In this document: one piece after another, positions 8,291 through 17,093 of the stretch
Layout of the letters: each line of letters starts with the position of its first letter
How positions within the stretch are numbered: position 1 is the stretch's first letter
Assembly (NCBI RefSeq): GCF_036208045.1
Contig: NZ_CP121472.1
Coordinates: 2,677,531-2,741,530 of the forward strand
Direction: 5' to 3'
DNA from: Thiorhodovibrio winogradskyi
GTDB lineage: Bacteria > Pseudomonadota > Gammaproteobacteria > Chromatiales > Chromatiaceae
DNA: 64,000 bases
Notes under the pieces: generated by a model
What the model saw: only the letters and a program-made list of their open reading frames with translations
Told to the model about the DNA's origin: nothing
Database searches by the model: none
Made by a program: the position numbers and the translations under genes

Positions 8291-9460
8291 TCAGCCCAAC
8301 GCCTGGTTCAGATCGGCGATCAGATCCTCGGGCTCTTCCAGTCCCACCGACAGGCGCAGCATGCTGTCGGTGATACCGCGTCGGGTGCGCTCGGCAGGCG
8401 GCAGGCCGTGGTGGGTGGTGGTGCAGGGTTGGGTGACCAGGCTTTCCACGCCGCCGAGCGAGGGCGCCAGGGCGAACAGGCGCAAGCGGTCGGCGACCTG
8501 ACTCGCCGCCGCGCCGTCGCCTTTGATCTCCAGCGTCAACATGCCGCCAAAGCCCTGCATCTGCCGCGCCGCCAGAGCGTGACCGGGATGCGCGGGCAGC
8601 CCGGGATAGCGCACCCGCGCCACTCGGGGATGCGCGGCCATGGCCTCGGCAATCCGCTGGGCGCTGGCGTTTTGGGTGCGCACCCGCGCGACCAGGGTGC
8701 GCAGGCTGCGGGCGAGCAGCGCGGCGGTCTCGGGCGCCGGGGTGGTGCCGAGATTCTTGCGCCAGGGCCAGACGGCCTCGATCAACGCCTTGGAACCCAT
8801 CAGGGCGCCGGCGGTCAGGTCGCTGTGGCCGCCGAGGTATTTGGTCGCGCTGTGCACGACCAGATCCGCGCCCAAGGCCAGCGGTTGCTGATTGACCGGC
8901 GAGGCGAAGGTGTTATCGACCACCAGCAAGGCGCCCTGGGCATGGGCGCGCGCGGCGATGGCGGCGATGTCGAACACCTCCAGCACCGGATTGCTGGGGG
9001 TTTCCAGAAACACCAGGCGGGCGCCGGCCGCCAGTGCCGCGTCGAGCTGATCCAACTCGTCGCCAAGCATCAACCGGGTGGGAATGCCAAGCGCCGGCAA
9101 CTGCTCGCCGATCAGCTCCAGGGTGCCGCCATAGGCATCGCCGATGCACACCACGCCCGCGCGCCCCAGGGCGAGAAAGACCGCCGCCTCGGCGGCCATG
9201 CCGGAGGCGAAGGCCAGCGCCGCCTCGGCGCCCTCGAGCGCGGCGAGCTTGGCCTCCAGTGACTGGATACTGGGATTGAGCCCATAGCGGGTGTAGAGAC
9301 TGCCGGTCGCGCGACCCTCGACCACGTCCAGTACCGCTTGAGTCGAGGGGAAGGCAAAGGTGGTGGTGTAAATCGGCGTGTGCGGGCTGCCATGGGCGTC
9401 GGCCAGTTCGCCGGCATGGACGCAGCGGGTGGCCAGTGCGGGGGTGGTGACATCGGTCAT
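8291..9460 (-). CDS. Cys/Met-metabolism PLP enzyme (cystathionine gamma-synthase/lyase type)
   Basis: 389 residues. The fold-type I PLP signature is complete: YTRYGLNPS near residue 58, the phosphate-binding SGMAA loop, and the Schiff-base lysine in VVHSATKYLGGHSDLTAGALMG. The family includes cystathionine gamma-synthase (MetB), lyases (MetC, MGL) and O-acetylhomoserine sulfhydrylase; sequence alone does not separate them. It lies between a DsrE gene and a cysteine desulfurase, consistent with cysteine or H2S metabolism. Its first 80 or so codons also occur as a truncated copy at 40969-41215, next to a second DsrE gene. Confidence 0.9.
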   Translation of the reverse strand: MTDVTTPALATRCVHAGELADAHGSPHTPIYTTTFAFPSTQAVLDVVEGRATGSLYTRYGLNPSIQSLEAKLAALEGAEAALAFASGMAAEAAVFLALGRAGVVCIGDAYGGTLELIGEQLPALGIPTRLMLGDELDQLDAALAAGARLVFLETPSNPVLEVFDIAAIAARAHAQGALLVVDNTFASPVNQQPLALGADLVVHSATKYLGGHSDLTAGALMGSKALIEAVWPWRKNLGTTPAPETAALLARSLRTLVARVRTQNASAQRIAEAMAAHPRVARVRYPGLPAHPGHALAARQMQGFGGMLTLEIKGDGAAASQVADRLRLFALAPSLGGVESLVTQPCTTTHHGLPPAERTRRGITDSMLRLSVGLEEPEDLIADLNQALG

Positions 9461-9547
9461 GGTGTGGGTTTCCTTTGGTGGCTGGTGGCTGGTGGCTGGT
9501 GGTTGGCGACTGATTTCTGATTGTGTTTTCCGTGAGCTGGACGCGCG

Positions 9548-9904
9548 TCAGAAGGTCAGCACCTTCTCGCTGTCGGCCACCCATTCGGCCAGCGCGGCCA
9601 TGGTCGAGGACTCGGCGCCCTCGAAGTAGGGATGGTTCTTGTAGATTCCGCAGCGCGCCATGCAGGTGCCGCACACCTGCACCGGCACGCCGCGCGCGAT
9701 CAAGTCCTTCAACATCTGGGATAAATCTTGATCATAGTGCTCAGGCGGCTTGCAGACATCCCGCGCCAGATCGACCGAGTCGTTCATCAGGAACAAGCGC
9801 ACGCTCTGGCCTTGATCCGTCAGGGTGCCGGCCAGACGCAGGGCGTTCCAGGTCACATCGGTGTTGTCGTAGGGTTCGCGGTTGAGAATGATGAGAATCG
9901 ACAT
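9548..9904 (-). CDS. DsrE-family sulfur-relay protein (copy 1)
   Basis: A 118-residue cytoplasmic DsrE/TusD-type protein (SILIILNREPYDNTDVTWNALRLA) with a Cys-rich loop VCGTCMARCGIY that could hold the reactive cysteine, plus DVCKPPEHY. Such proteins accept or pass persulfide sulfur. It is first in the operon with a Cys/Met PLP enzyme and a cysteine desulfurase. A near-identical copy at 41834-42190 differs at only a few residues, which shows module duplication. Confidence 0.85.
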   Translation of the reverse strand: MSILIILNREPYDNTDVTWNALRLAGTLTDQGQSVRLFLMNDSVDLARDVCKPPEHYDQDLSQMLKDLIARGVPVQVCGTCMARCGIYKNHPYFEGAESSTMAALAEWVADSEKVLTF

Positions 9905-9956
9905 TTTCGCTCCTGGTCTTTTCGTGTGTTAAGTGGTTTGGGTTGGTGGAGAACAC

Positions 9957-11229
<1,273 letters not shown>

Positions 11230-11230
11230 C

Positions 11231-12907
11231 TCAGACTCCGATCATGTCGCGATTGGCCGCGCCGGGCGGCACAATCGGATTCACCCGCTGTTGCGCGTCG
11301 ATGCGGCAGTGAATCAAACAGGGACCAGGCCGCGCGATGGCGTCGGCCAGCGCTTGATGCGGGTCCGGCGTCGTATCGAGATCGACGGCGGGCAGACCAC
11401 AGGCCTCGGCGAGCGCCACAAAATTGGGACTATGCGAGAACCGAGACGCGAAACAGCGCGCGCCATAGAACTGGGTCTGCTGTTGATGCACCAGCCCCAG
11501 TGCCGAATTGTTCATCAGGACGATCTTGAGATTGACGTCCTCTTGGACGGCAGTCACCAGCTCCTGGACATTCATCAACAGCGATCCGTCGCCGGTAAAA
11601 CAGACGACGGTATTGTCCGGCTCCGCCAAGGCCGCGCCAATGGCTGTCGGCAAGCCGAATCCCATGGTGCCGAGTCCGCCCGACGTCAGCCAACGACCGG
11701 GTTGGCGATGCGGATAGGCCTGTGCCGCCCACATCTGATGCTGGCCGACATCCGTCGCGATCAGGGCCTGCTCATCCAGACAGTCTCCAACCGCCCTCAC
11801 GAGTCCGTAATGGGTGCGCGGATCATCGGCGCCAGGTAGACGCAGCGGCCAGTCCGCTTTCAACTGGCGGACCCGCGCCAGCCAGGACGGACGCGCCGAC
11901 GACGCGAGCAGGGGCTGCCATTGTTGGAGAACGGCATCGGCTTCGCCGCTGATGGCGACATGGCTGGCGCGCAGCTTGTCGAGTTCGGCCGGATCGATAT
12001 CGATGTGGATCACCCGGGCATGGGGACAGAACTCCGCGAGCTTGCCGGTCGCGCGGTCATCGAAGCGCGCGCCGACGACGATCAATAGGTCGCTCTCGTC
12101 CATCGCCCTATTGGCGCAGGGGGCACCATGCATCCCGAGCATGCCGAGCCACAGCGGATGATCGACGGGCAGGACGCCAAGGGCGTGCAGGGTCGTCACC
12201 GTCGGTAAGCCACATCGCTCCAGGATCGCGCGTGCGACGGGAGCCGCGCCGGACTGAATCACGCCGCCACCCAGATAGAGGATCGGACGCTCGGCCTGGG
12301 CGACCAGCCGTGCCGCCTCCTGCAGTAATGACGCATCCACGGCGGGCGGAGCCGTGGCGATGCCCGGTTCCGGCCAGTGTTCGATCTCCACCGTCTCCAG
12401 CTGGACATCCCGCGGAATATCGATCAGCACGGGACCTGGCCGCCCGGATGCCGCGATCTGAAACGCCTGCGGCAGGATGTGCACGAGCTCCGCCGCCGAC
12501 CTGACCAGATAGTTGTGTTTCGTGATCGGGAGACTCAGGCCGTAGGTGTCGACCTCCTGAAACGCATCCGTGCCGATCAATGCGTAGGCCACCTGTCCGG
12601 TGATCGCCACCACCGGAATGGAGTCGAGCTTGGCATCGGCGATGGCCGTCAGCAGATTGGTCGCTCCGGGGCCGGACGTCGCAAAGCACACGGCGGGCTG
12701 CCGGCTGGCGCGTGCTAGCCCTTGAGCAATGAATCCGGCGCCCTGCTCGGTGCGCGTCAGCACATGTCGGATTCTGAGCGAGCTGGACAAGGCATCGTAC
12801 AAAGGCAGGTTGGCGCTGCCTGGAATACCGGCGATCACGCGAACGCCTTGCCGTTCAAGCAGGCGAATCACAAGCTGGGCGCCGGTCAATCTCTCCACAT
12901 TGGACAC
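11231..12907 (-). CDS. ilvB: Acetolactate synthase, large catalytic subunit
   Basis: 558 residues of a ThDP-dependent enzyme that condenses pyruvate (with pyruvate or 2-oxobutyrate) in branched-chain amino acid synthesis. Visible: the N-terminal ThDP glutamate region (VLTRTEQGAGFIAQGLARAS), GPGATNLLTAIADAKLDSIPVVAITGQV, the FAD-binding middle domain, and the ThDP-Mg motif GDGSLLMNVQELVTAVQEDVNLKIVLMNN. It heads an operon with ilvN and trxB. Confidence 0.95.
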   Translation of the reverse strand: MSNVERLTGAQLVIRLLERQGVRVIAGIPGSANLPLYDALSSSLRIRHVLTRTEQGAGFIAQGLARASRQPAVCFATSGPGATNLLTAIADAKLDSIPVVAITGQVAYALIGTDAFQEVDTYGLSLPITKHNYLVRSAAELVHILPQAFQIAASGRPGPVLIDIPRDVQLETVEIEHWPEPGIATAPPAVDASLLQEAARLVAQAERPILYLGGGVIQSGAAPVARAILERCGLPTVTTLHALGVLPVDHPLWLGMLGMHGAPCANRAMDESDLLIVVGARFDDRATGKLAEFCPHARVIHIDIDPAELDKLRASHVAISGEADAVLQQWQPLLASSARPSWLARVRQLKADWPLRLPGADDPRTHYGLVRAVGDCLDEQALIATDVGQHQMWAAQAYPHRQPGRWLTSGGLGTMGFGLPTAIGAALAEPDNTVVCFTGDGSLLMNVQELVTAVQEDVNLKIVLMNNSALGLVHQQQTQFYGARCFASRFSHSPNFVALAEACGLPAVDLDTTPDPHQALADAIARPGPCLIHCRIDAQQRVNPIVPPGAANRDMIGV

Positions 12908-12928
12908 GCGATTCTCCTCAGGGACCGA

Positions 12929-13606
12929 TCAATGCGTCGGGTTGGTCGACGAATCGACCGTTAAGCCGTGGGCGAGCCATTCGCTGACACCGTCGTCGAT
13001 GCGGGCGGCGCGAAAGCCCCGCGCCCGCAGGAGTCCAACGGCCTGCTCCGACATCAGACAGAAGGGGCCACGGCAATAGGCGACGATGGGCTTATCCGAC
13101 GGCAAGGCGTCTAGCTGGTGTTCCAGCTCATCGAGCGGCATGGACCGCGCGAAGGGTAGATGGGCGCTGCGATACTCGCTCTCCGGGCGCACATCGAGCA
13201 CCAGGACGTCTCCTCGGCGAGCCTGCTCGAGCAGCGTCTCGCGGGAGATACCGGTCAGCTGCGCCTCGGCATCGACAAGCTGTTCCAGGGCCAGGCGCAG
13301 CTCGACGAGATGACTCTCGGCAACATCGCGCAGCGTGGCGAGCAAGGCGCCGACATCGGCGCCACTCGCGCGATAGACCATGAAGCGCCCCTCGCGCCGG
13401 ACCTCAACGAGCCGCGCCTCCCGCAGCGCTCGCAGATGGGCACTGACCAGCTTGACGTCGCCGCCCGACTCGCTGGTCAAGGTCTCCACGGTCTTCTCGC
13501 CCTGTGCGAGCAGCTCCAGCAGCTCCAGCCGTTTCGGGCTCGACAGCGCTTTGCCGATCCGCGCGACTTGCTCGTAGAGCAGATCTTTGAGTTGTCGTTC
13601 TTTCAT
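12929..13606 (-). CDS. ArsR-family regulator fused to a rhodanese domain (copy 1, divergent)
   Basis: 225 residues: a winged helix of the ArsR family (about 8-95; LSSPKRLELLELLAQGEKTVETLTSESGGDVKLVSAHLRALREARLV) fused to a rhodanese domain (about 125-215) with active-site loop CRGPFC. ArsR-rhodanese proteins sense reactive sulfur species, probably by persulfidation of the rhodanese Cys, and then release DNA. This copy is clearly different from the two near-identical ones at 16380 and 42312. An 18-base palindrome overlaps its own start codon (13606), suggesting autorepression. It lies just upstream of ilvB but is not obviously related to it. Confidence 0.88.
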   Translation of the reverse strand: MKERQLKDLLYEQVARIGKALSSPKRLELLELLAQGEKTVETLTSESGGDVKLVSAHLRALREARLVEVRREGRFMVYRASGADVGALLATLRDVAESHLVELRLALEQLVDAEAQLTGISRETLLEQARRGDVLVLDVRPESEYRSAHLPFARSMPLDELEHQLDALPSDKPIVAYCRGPFCLMSEQAVGLLRARGFRAARIDDGVSEWLAHGLTVDSSTNPTH

Positions 13607-13623
13607 TCGTTTAATCTAACGAA
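13606..13623 (-). promoter_or_regulatory. Palindromic operator at ArsR-rhodanese start
   Basis: TTCGTT-TAATCT-AACGAA, a perfect 6-bp inverted repeat with 6-base spacer that starts on the first base of the initiation codon. The position fits autorepression by the ArsR-type protein encoded downstream. It differs from the TCAACY-N4-RGTTGA palindromes elsewhere, matching the divergence of this regulator. Confidence 0.5.
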
Positions 13624-13674
13624 AGTGAGACTGTATGGCAAGCGCCGAGTGCAGGCGTTATGCTTGCCTTGCGA

Positions 13675-14589
13675 TCATCTGTTGTCTCCGGTGCTCGCCT
13701 GGGTGCTCATCTCAACGCTACCCGGAGCCTCAGACGCATCAGGCGCATCGGCCCATTGCCGGCGATTGATCGCATACTCGGTCACTTGGCCAACGAAAGG
13801 CAGCAGCAACATGCCGTCGAGCCGGTCGACGCGCCGGGGCTCGCGATGCTGGCGGATGCCGATGGTCATGCCCTGCTGGCCGGCACGCGGCTGGGCGCGG
13901 TAGGTGCCGAGCAGCCAGTCCCACCAGGAGAGGTTGAAGCCAAAGTTGGAGTTGGTCTCGTCGTCCTCGATCGAGTGATGCACGCGGTGCATGTCCGGGG
14001 TCACGACCAGCCAGCGCAAGGGGCGGTCGATCCAGGCCGGTAGCGCGATGTTGGCGTGGTTGAACATCGCCATCGCATTGAGGATGACCTCGAACAGGAT
14101 CACCGCGACCAGCGGCGGCCCGAGCGCGGCGATCACGGCGAACTTGATCAGCATCGACAGGATGATCTCGAGCGGATGGAAGCGCGCGCCGGTGGTCAGG
14201 TCGAAGTCGAGATCGGCATGGTGGACCCGATGCAGCCGCCACAGCGCCGGCACCGCATGGAAGAGCACATGCTGCACCCAGATGGCGAAGTCGAGCACCA
14301 GCAGCGCGACCAGCACCTCGGCCCAAAACGGCCAGTCCAGCGCATTGAGCAGCCCCCAGCCGGCACTGTTGACGTACAGCGCCATACCGACTGCGGCGGC
14401 CGGAAACAGAAGCCGCAGCAGAACCGTGTTCAACACCACCAAGCCAATGTTGCTGCTCCAGCGCTGCAAGCGGGTCAGCATCCGCGTGCGCGAGGGCGCG
14501 ATGACCTCCCAGGTCGCCATCAGCGCGAACACACCGAGGAAGAAGCCGAGGCGGATCATCGCCTCGTGGGTTTGGATGAAACTGTCCAT
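13675..14589 (-). CDS. Sterol desaturase / fatty acid hydroxylase family membrane protein
   Basis: 304 residues with several membrane helices (LGFFLGVFALMATWEV, VLVALLVLDFAIWVQHVLFH, LIKFAVIAALGPPLVAVILF). The di-iron His clusters of the family are present: HVLFH, HRVHH and a late HRVHHS. Members hydroxylate or desaturate lipid chains; the substrate here cannot be told. It is transcribed away from the TVP38/DsrE operon. Confidence 0.88.
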   Translation of the reverse strand: MDSFIQTHEAMIRLGFFLGVFALMATWEVIAPSRTRMLTRLQRWSSNIGLVVLNTVLLRLLFPAAAVGMALYVNSAGWGLLNALDWPFWAEVLVALLVLDFAIWVQHVLFHAVPALWRLHRVHHADLDFDLTTGARFHPLEIILSMLIKFAVIAALGPPLVAVILFEVILNAMAMFNHANIALPAWIDRPLRWLVVTPDMHRVHHSIEDDETNSNFGFNLSWWDWLLGTYRAQPRAGQQGMTIGIRQHREPRRVDRLDGMLLLPFVGQVTEYAINRRQWADAPDASEAPGSVEMSTQASTGDNR

Positions 14590-14676
14590 CGTGTCGTGTC
14601 TCCTCCGCCTTGTGGTCAGCAGGGATTAGAGCCCTGGTTGATGAGGGAAGAAGCTTGACAGATCGCAATCCTTTGA

Positions 14677-14692
14677 TCAACCATTAGGTTGA
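14677..14692 (+). promoter_or_regulatory. TCAACY-N4-RGTTGA operator upstream of TVP38/DsrE operon
   Basis: TCAACC-ATTA-GGTTGA is a perfect inverted repeat 38 bases before the TVP38 start. The matching palindrome (core TCAACT-GATT-AGTTGA) at 42278 lies between a DsrE gene and an ArsR-rhodanese gene, so both are probably bound by the ArsR-rhodanese type found at 16380 and 42312. Confidence 0.55.
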
Positions 14693-14729
14693 ACGTCTCG
14701 ATCTTTTCACGCATCCACCGGAGGCCGCC

Positions 14730-15485
14730 ATGCATCGCACGCTGCTCCGCGCCCTAGGCGTCCTGCTGCTCGTCGGCGCGGTGGCGACCGCCCTGCTCTA
14801 CCGCGATCGGCTCGACGTCGCGGCACTGGAGGCTTGGGTCAGCGGCGCTGGTGCCGCGGCACCGCTGATCTTCATCGGACTCTATGCGCTGGCGACGGTG
14901 CTGTTCCTGCCCGGCGCGGTGCTGACGCTGGCCGGTGGCGCCCTGTTCGGCCCGCTCTGGGGCACGCTCTACAACCTGATCGGGGCCACGCTCGGCGCCG
15001 GCTTGGCGTTTCTGATTGCGCGCCATCTCGCCGGCGACTGGGTCCAGGCGCGCGCCAAGGGCCTTAGTGCGCGGCTGATCCAGGGCGTCGAGGCCGAGGG
15101 CTGGCGCTTCGTCGCCTTCACCCGGCTGGTGCCGCTGTTTCCGTTCAACCTGCTCAACTACGCCTTGGGTCTGACGCGCATCCGCCTTCTGCCCTATCTG
15201 TTGGCGACCCTGGTGTTCATGCTGCCGGGGGCGCTGGCCTATACCTACCTGGGCTTCGTCGGTCGCGAGGCGATGGCCGGCAGCGAGGGGCTGATCCGCA
15301 ATGGCTTGATCGCGCTGGCGTTGCTGGCTGCGGTGGCCTTCCTGCCGCGGCTGATCACGCGCTTGCGTCAGCGACCGATGCTGCCGGTCGCGGACTTGAA
15401 TCGCTGCCTCGACGCCGAGGAAGAACAGCTCCAACAGGAAACGATCACCCACCACCCACCCACCACCAACGGAGCTATACAATGA
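14730..15485 (+). CDS. TVP38/TMEM64 (VTT-domain) membrane protein
   Basis: 251 residues, 5-6 membrane helices, with the VTT signature FLPGAVLTLAGGALFGPLWGTLYNLIGATLGAGLAFLIAR and the later FTRLVPLFPFNLLNYALGLT. The family is DedA-related; its transport function is unsettled. The gene overlaps the DsrE-like gene that follows by 4 bases, so they form one unit, and a palindrome at 14677 suggests sulfur-responsive control. Confidence 0.88.
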   Translation: MHRTLLRALGVLLLVGAVATALLYRDRLDVAALEAWVSGAGAAAPLIFIGLYALATVLFLPGAVLTLAGGALFGPLWGTLYNLIGATLGAGLAFLIARHLAGDWVQARAKGLSARLIQGVEAEGWRFVAFTRLVPLFPFNLLNYALGLTRIRLLPYLLATLVFMLPGALAYTYLGFVGREAMAGSEGLIRNGLIALALLAAVAFLPRLITRLRQRPMLPVADLNRCLDAEEEQLQQETITHHPPTTNGAIQ

Positions 15486-15985
15486 AAAAAACCGCCCTTT
15501 CGTTCTTACCGATCCTGCTCATGCTGTCGGCACTGGTACCAGGCACCGCGCTGGCCGAGAAACCGAGCGACGCGCAGGCCCTCGCCGGCGTCACCGCCGG
15601 CAAGGTCGCCTGGGACATCAACATGGGGAATCCGCGCGCACTGCTGGTCAATCTGCGCGTGATCGACGAAACCTATGAGGATCTCAAGCGCCAGGGGGTC
15701 GAGCCCGACATGATCTTCACCTTCCGCGGTCCTTCGACGCGCCTGGTCAGCACGGAGCGCACCGATGTGCCGCTGGACGAGGAAGCCGTCTACGACGAGA
15801 TCGCCCAGCAGATCAAGGCATTGCTGGCCAAGCCGAAGGTGCGCATGGAGGTCTGCTCGATCGCGACCCGCCTCGCCGGCATCGACAAGGAGACGCTGCT
15901 GCCGGGCCTTGAGGTCGTCGGCAATACCTTCGTCTCGCAGATCGGCTATCAGGCCAAAGGCTACGCGAGCATCCCGATCATGTAA
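15482..15985 (+). CDS. Periplasmic DsrE-like protein (copy 1)
   Basis: 167 residues: a signal peptide (LSFLPILLMLSALVPGTALA) and a DsrE/DsrF-fold domain (WDINMGNPRALLVNLRVIDETYEDLKRQGVEPDMIFTFRGPS). One conserved Cys lies in KVRMEVCSIATRL, a candidate sulfur-binding site. Translationally coupled to TVP38. A homologue at 41244-41762 has the same layout (MEACSIAARL), so this is a recurrent part of the sulfur modules here. An exported DsrE could hold sulfane sulfur in the periplasm; that is inference. Confidence 0.85.
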   Translation: MKKTALSFLPILLMLSALVPGTALAEKPSDAQALAGVTAGKVAWDINMGNPRALLVNLRVIDETYEDLKRQGVEPDMIFTFRGPSTRLVSTERTDVPLDEEAVYDEIAQQIKALLAKPKVRMEVCSIATRLAGIDKETLLPGLEVVGNTFVSQIGYQAKGYASIPIM

Positions 15986-16003
15986 GCGACTCAAAGTGCG
16001 AGT

Positions 16004-16032
16004 CGGCCCGTCCTGAGCCGTTGGACGGGCCG
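16004..16032. terminator. Hairpin after TVP38/DsrE operon
   Basis: CGGCCCGTC / 11-base loop / GACGGGCCG forms a perfect 9-bp stem 19 bases after the stop codon. No T-run follows. Confidence 0.5.
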
Positions 16033-16057
16033 CTCCGATCAGTCAGTATGGGAGCAC

Positions 16058-16258
16058 TCAGCCGTCCCGGCCCCGCACCCAGACCAGGCGCCCGAGCTTG
16101 GCCAGCACCAGCCGCCCCTCGCACCAACGAAAGATCGCCGGCAGAGGCGCCTGTGCAGCGGGGAAGCGCGCGCGAAACTGATCGCGATGCAGGAACTCGC
16201 ACCGCGCGCTCACGGACTCAATGTCGCCGTGCAGCAGAGGCGAGAGGGTATCAAGCAT
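16058..16258 (-). CDS. Small hypothetical protein
   Basis: A 66-residue reading frame (LHRDQFRARFPAAQAPLPAIFRWCEGRLVLAKLGRLVWV) with no recognisable domain and a weak ribosome site (TTAAGG). It fills an otherwise empty space between two plus-strand genes. Codon use is GC3-rich as in real genes, but it could be spurious. Confidence 0.35.
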   Translation of the reverse strand: MLDTLSPLLHGDIESVSARCEFLHRDQFRARFPAAQAPLPAIFRWCEGRLVLAKLGRLVWVRGRDG

Positions 16259-16379
16259 GGTGCCTTAAGGGAAAACAAGGTCACAAATCTCGCTGATGGA
16301 GTGAAAAGACGCATTGACCAAGCTCAGCCCTTCCAACTGCCGACTTGAAACCTCACCCTTGCAAATTTGAAACTTCCCC

Positions 16380-17093
16380 ATGTCCACTCCCAAACAAAGC
16401 CTCTTTGAGCAACTCGCCAGCGTCGCCCGCGCCCTCGGTAGCGCGGCGCGGCTGGAGTTGCTGGACTATCTCGCCCAGGGCGAGCGCCCTGTCGATGAAC
16501 TGGCGCGCCTCTCGGGGCTGAGTGTCGCCAACACCTCCAAGCACTTGCAGCAACTCAAGGCCGCCGGGCTGGCGCAGGCGCGGCGCGATGGTCAGCATGT
16601 GCGCTATGGGCTGGCCGACGACCAGGTGCTCGCGGCTGTGGCGGCCTTGCGCGGCCTGGCTGAATGCCGTCACCGCGCCGTGGGTGAGTTGCTCGACAGC
16701 TACCTGCGCGCGCGCGACGCTCTGGAGCCGCTGCCGGCGGCGGATTTGCTGGAGCGGGTGCGCGACGGTCTGGTCACCGTCATCGACGTGCGCCCGGCCG
16801 AGGAGTATGCCCAAGGCCATGTGCCGGGCGCGCTCAATGTGCCGCTTGATGCCTTGGAACAGCGCCTCGGCGAACTGCCGCCCGAGCGCGCCATCGTCGC
16901 CTACTGTCGCGGCCCCTGGTGCGTGCTCTCCTTCGAGGCGGTCGCCCGCCTGCGCCAGGCCGGGTTCAACGCCCAGCGGCTGGAGAACGGTCTGCCGGAA
17001 TGGCGTCAGGCGGGGTGGCCGGTGGAGAGGTCCACTCCTCCAGCAACACATAGAGCGCCGGCAGCACCAGCAACACCAGCAGGGTCGCGCTGA
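16380..17093 (+). CDS. ArsR-rhodanese regulator (copy 2), 3' end replaced
   Basis: Nearly identical to the regulator at 42312 through about residue 215 (HTH LGSAARLELLDYLAQGE; rhodanese with CRGPWC), so the sensing and DNA-binding parts are intact. After GWPV the frame runs into antisense sequence of an RND pump, giving an unrelated 20-residue tail (ERSTPPATHRAPAAP). The normal end in the other copy is GWPVVKGEG. The gene probably still works. Unlike the 42312 copy it has no TCAACY palindrome upstream and no DsrE neighbour, so it looks like a transposed or recombined duplicate. Confidence 0.85.
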   Translation: MSTPKQSLFEQLASVARALGSAARLELLDYLAQGERPVDELARLSGLSVANTSKHLQQLKAAGLAQARRDGQHVRYGLADDQVLAAVAALRGLAECRHRAVGELLDSYLRARDALEPLPAADLLERVRDGLVTVIDVRPAEEYAQGHVPGALNVPLDALEQRLGELPPERAIVAYCRGPWCVLSFEAVARLRQAGFNAQRLENGLPEWRQAGWPVERSTPPATHRAPAAPATPAGSR

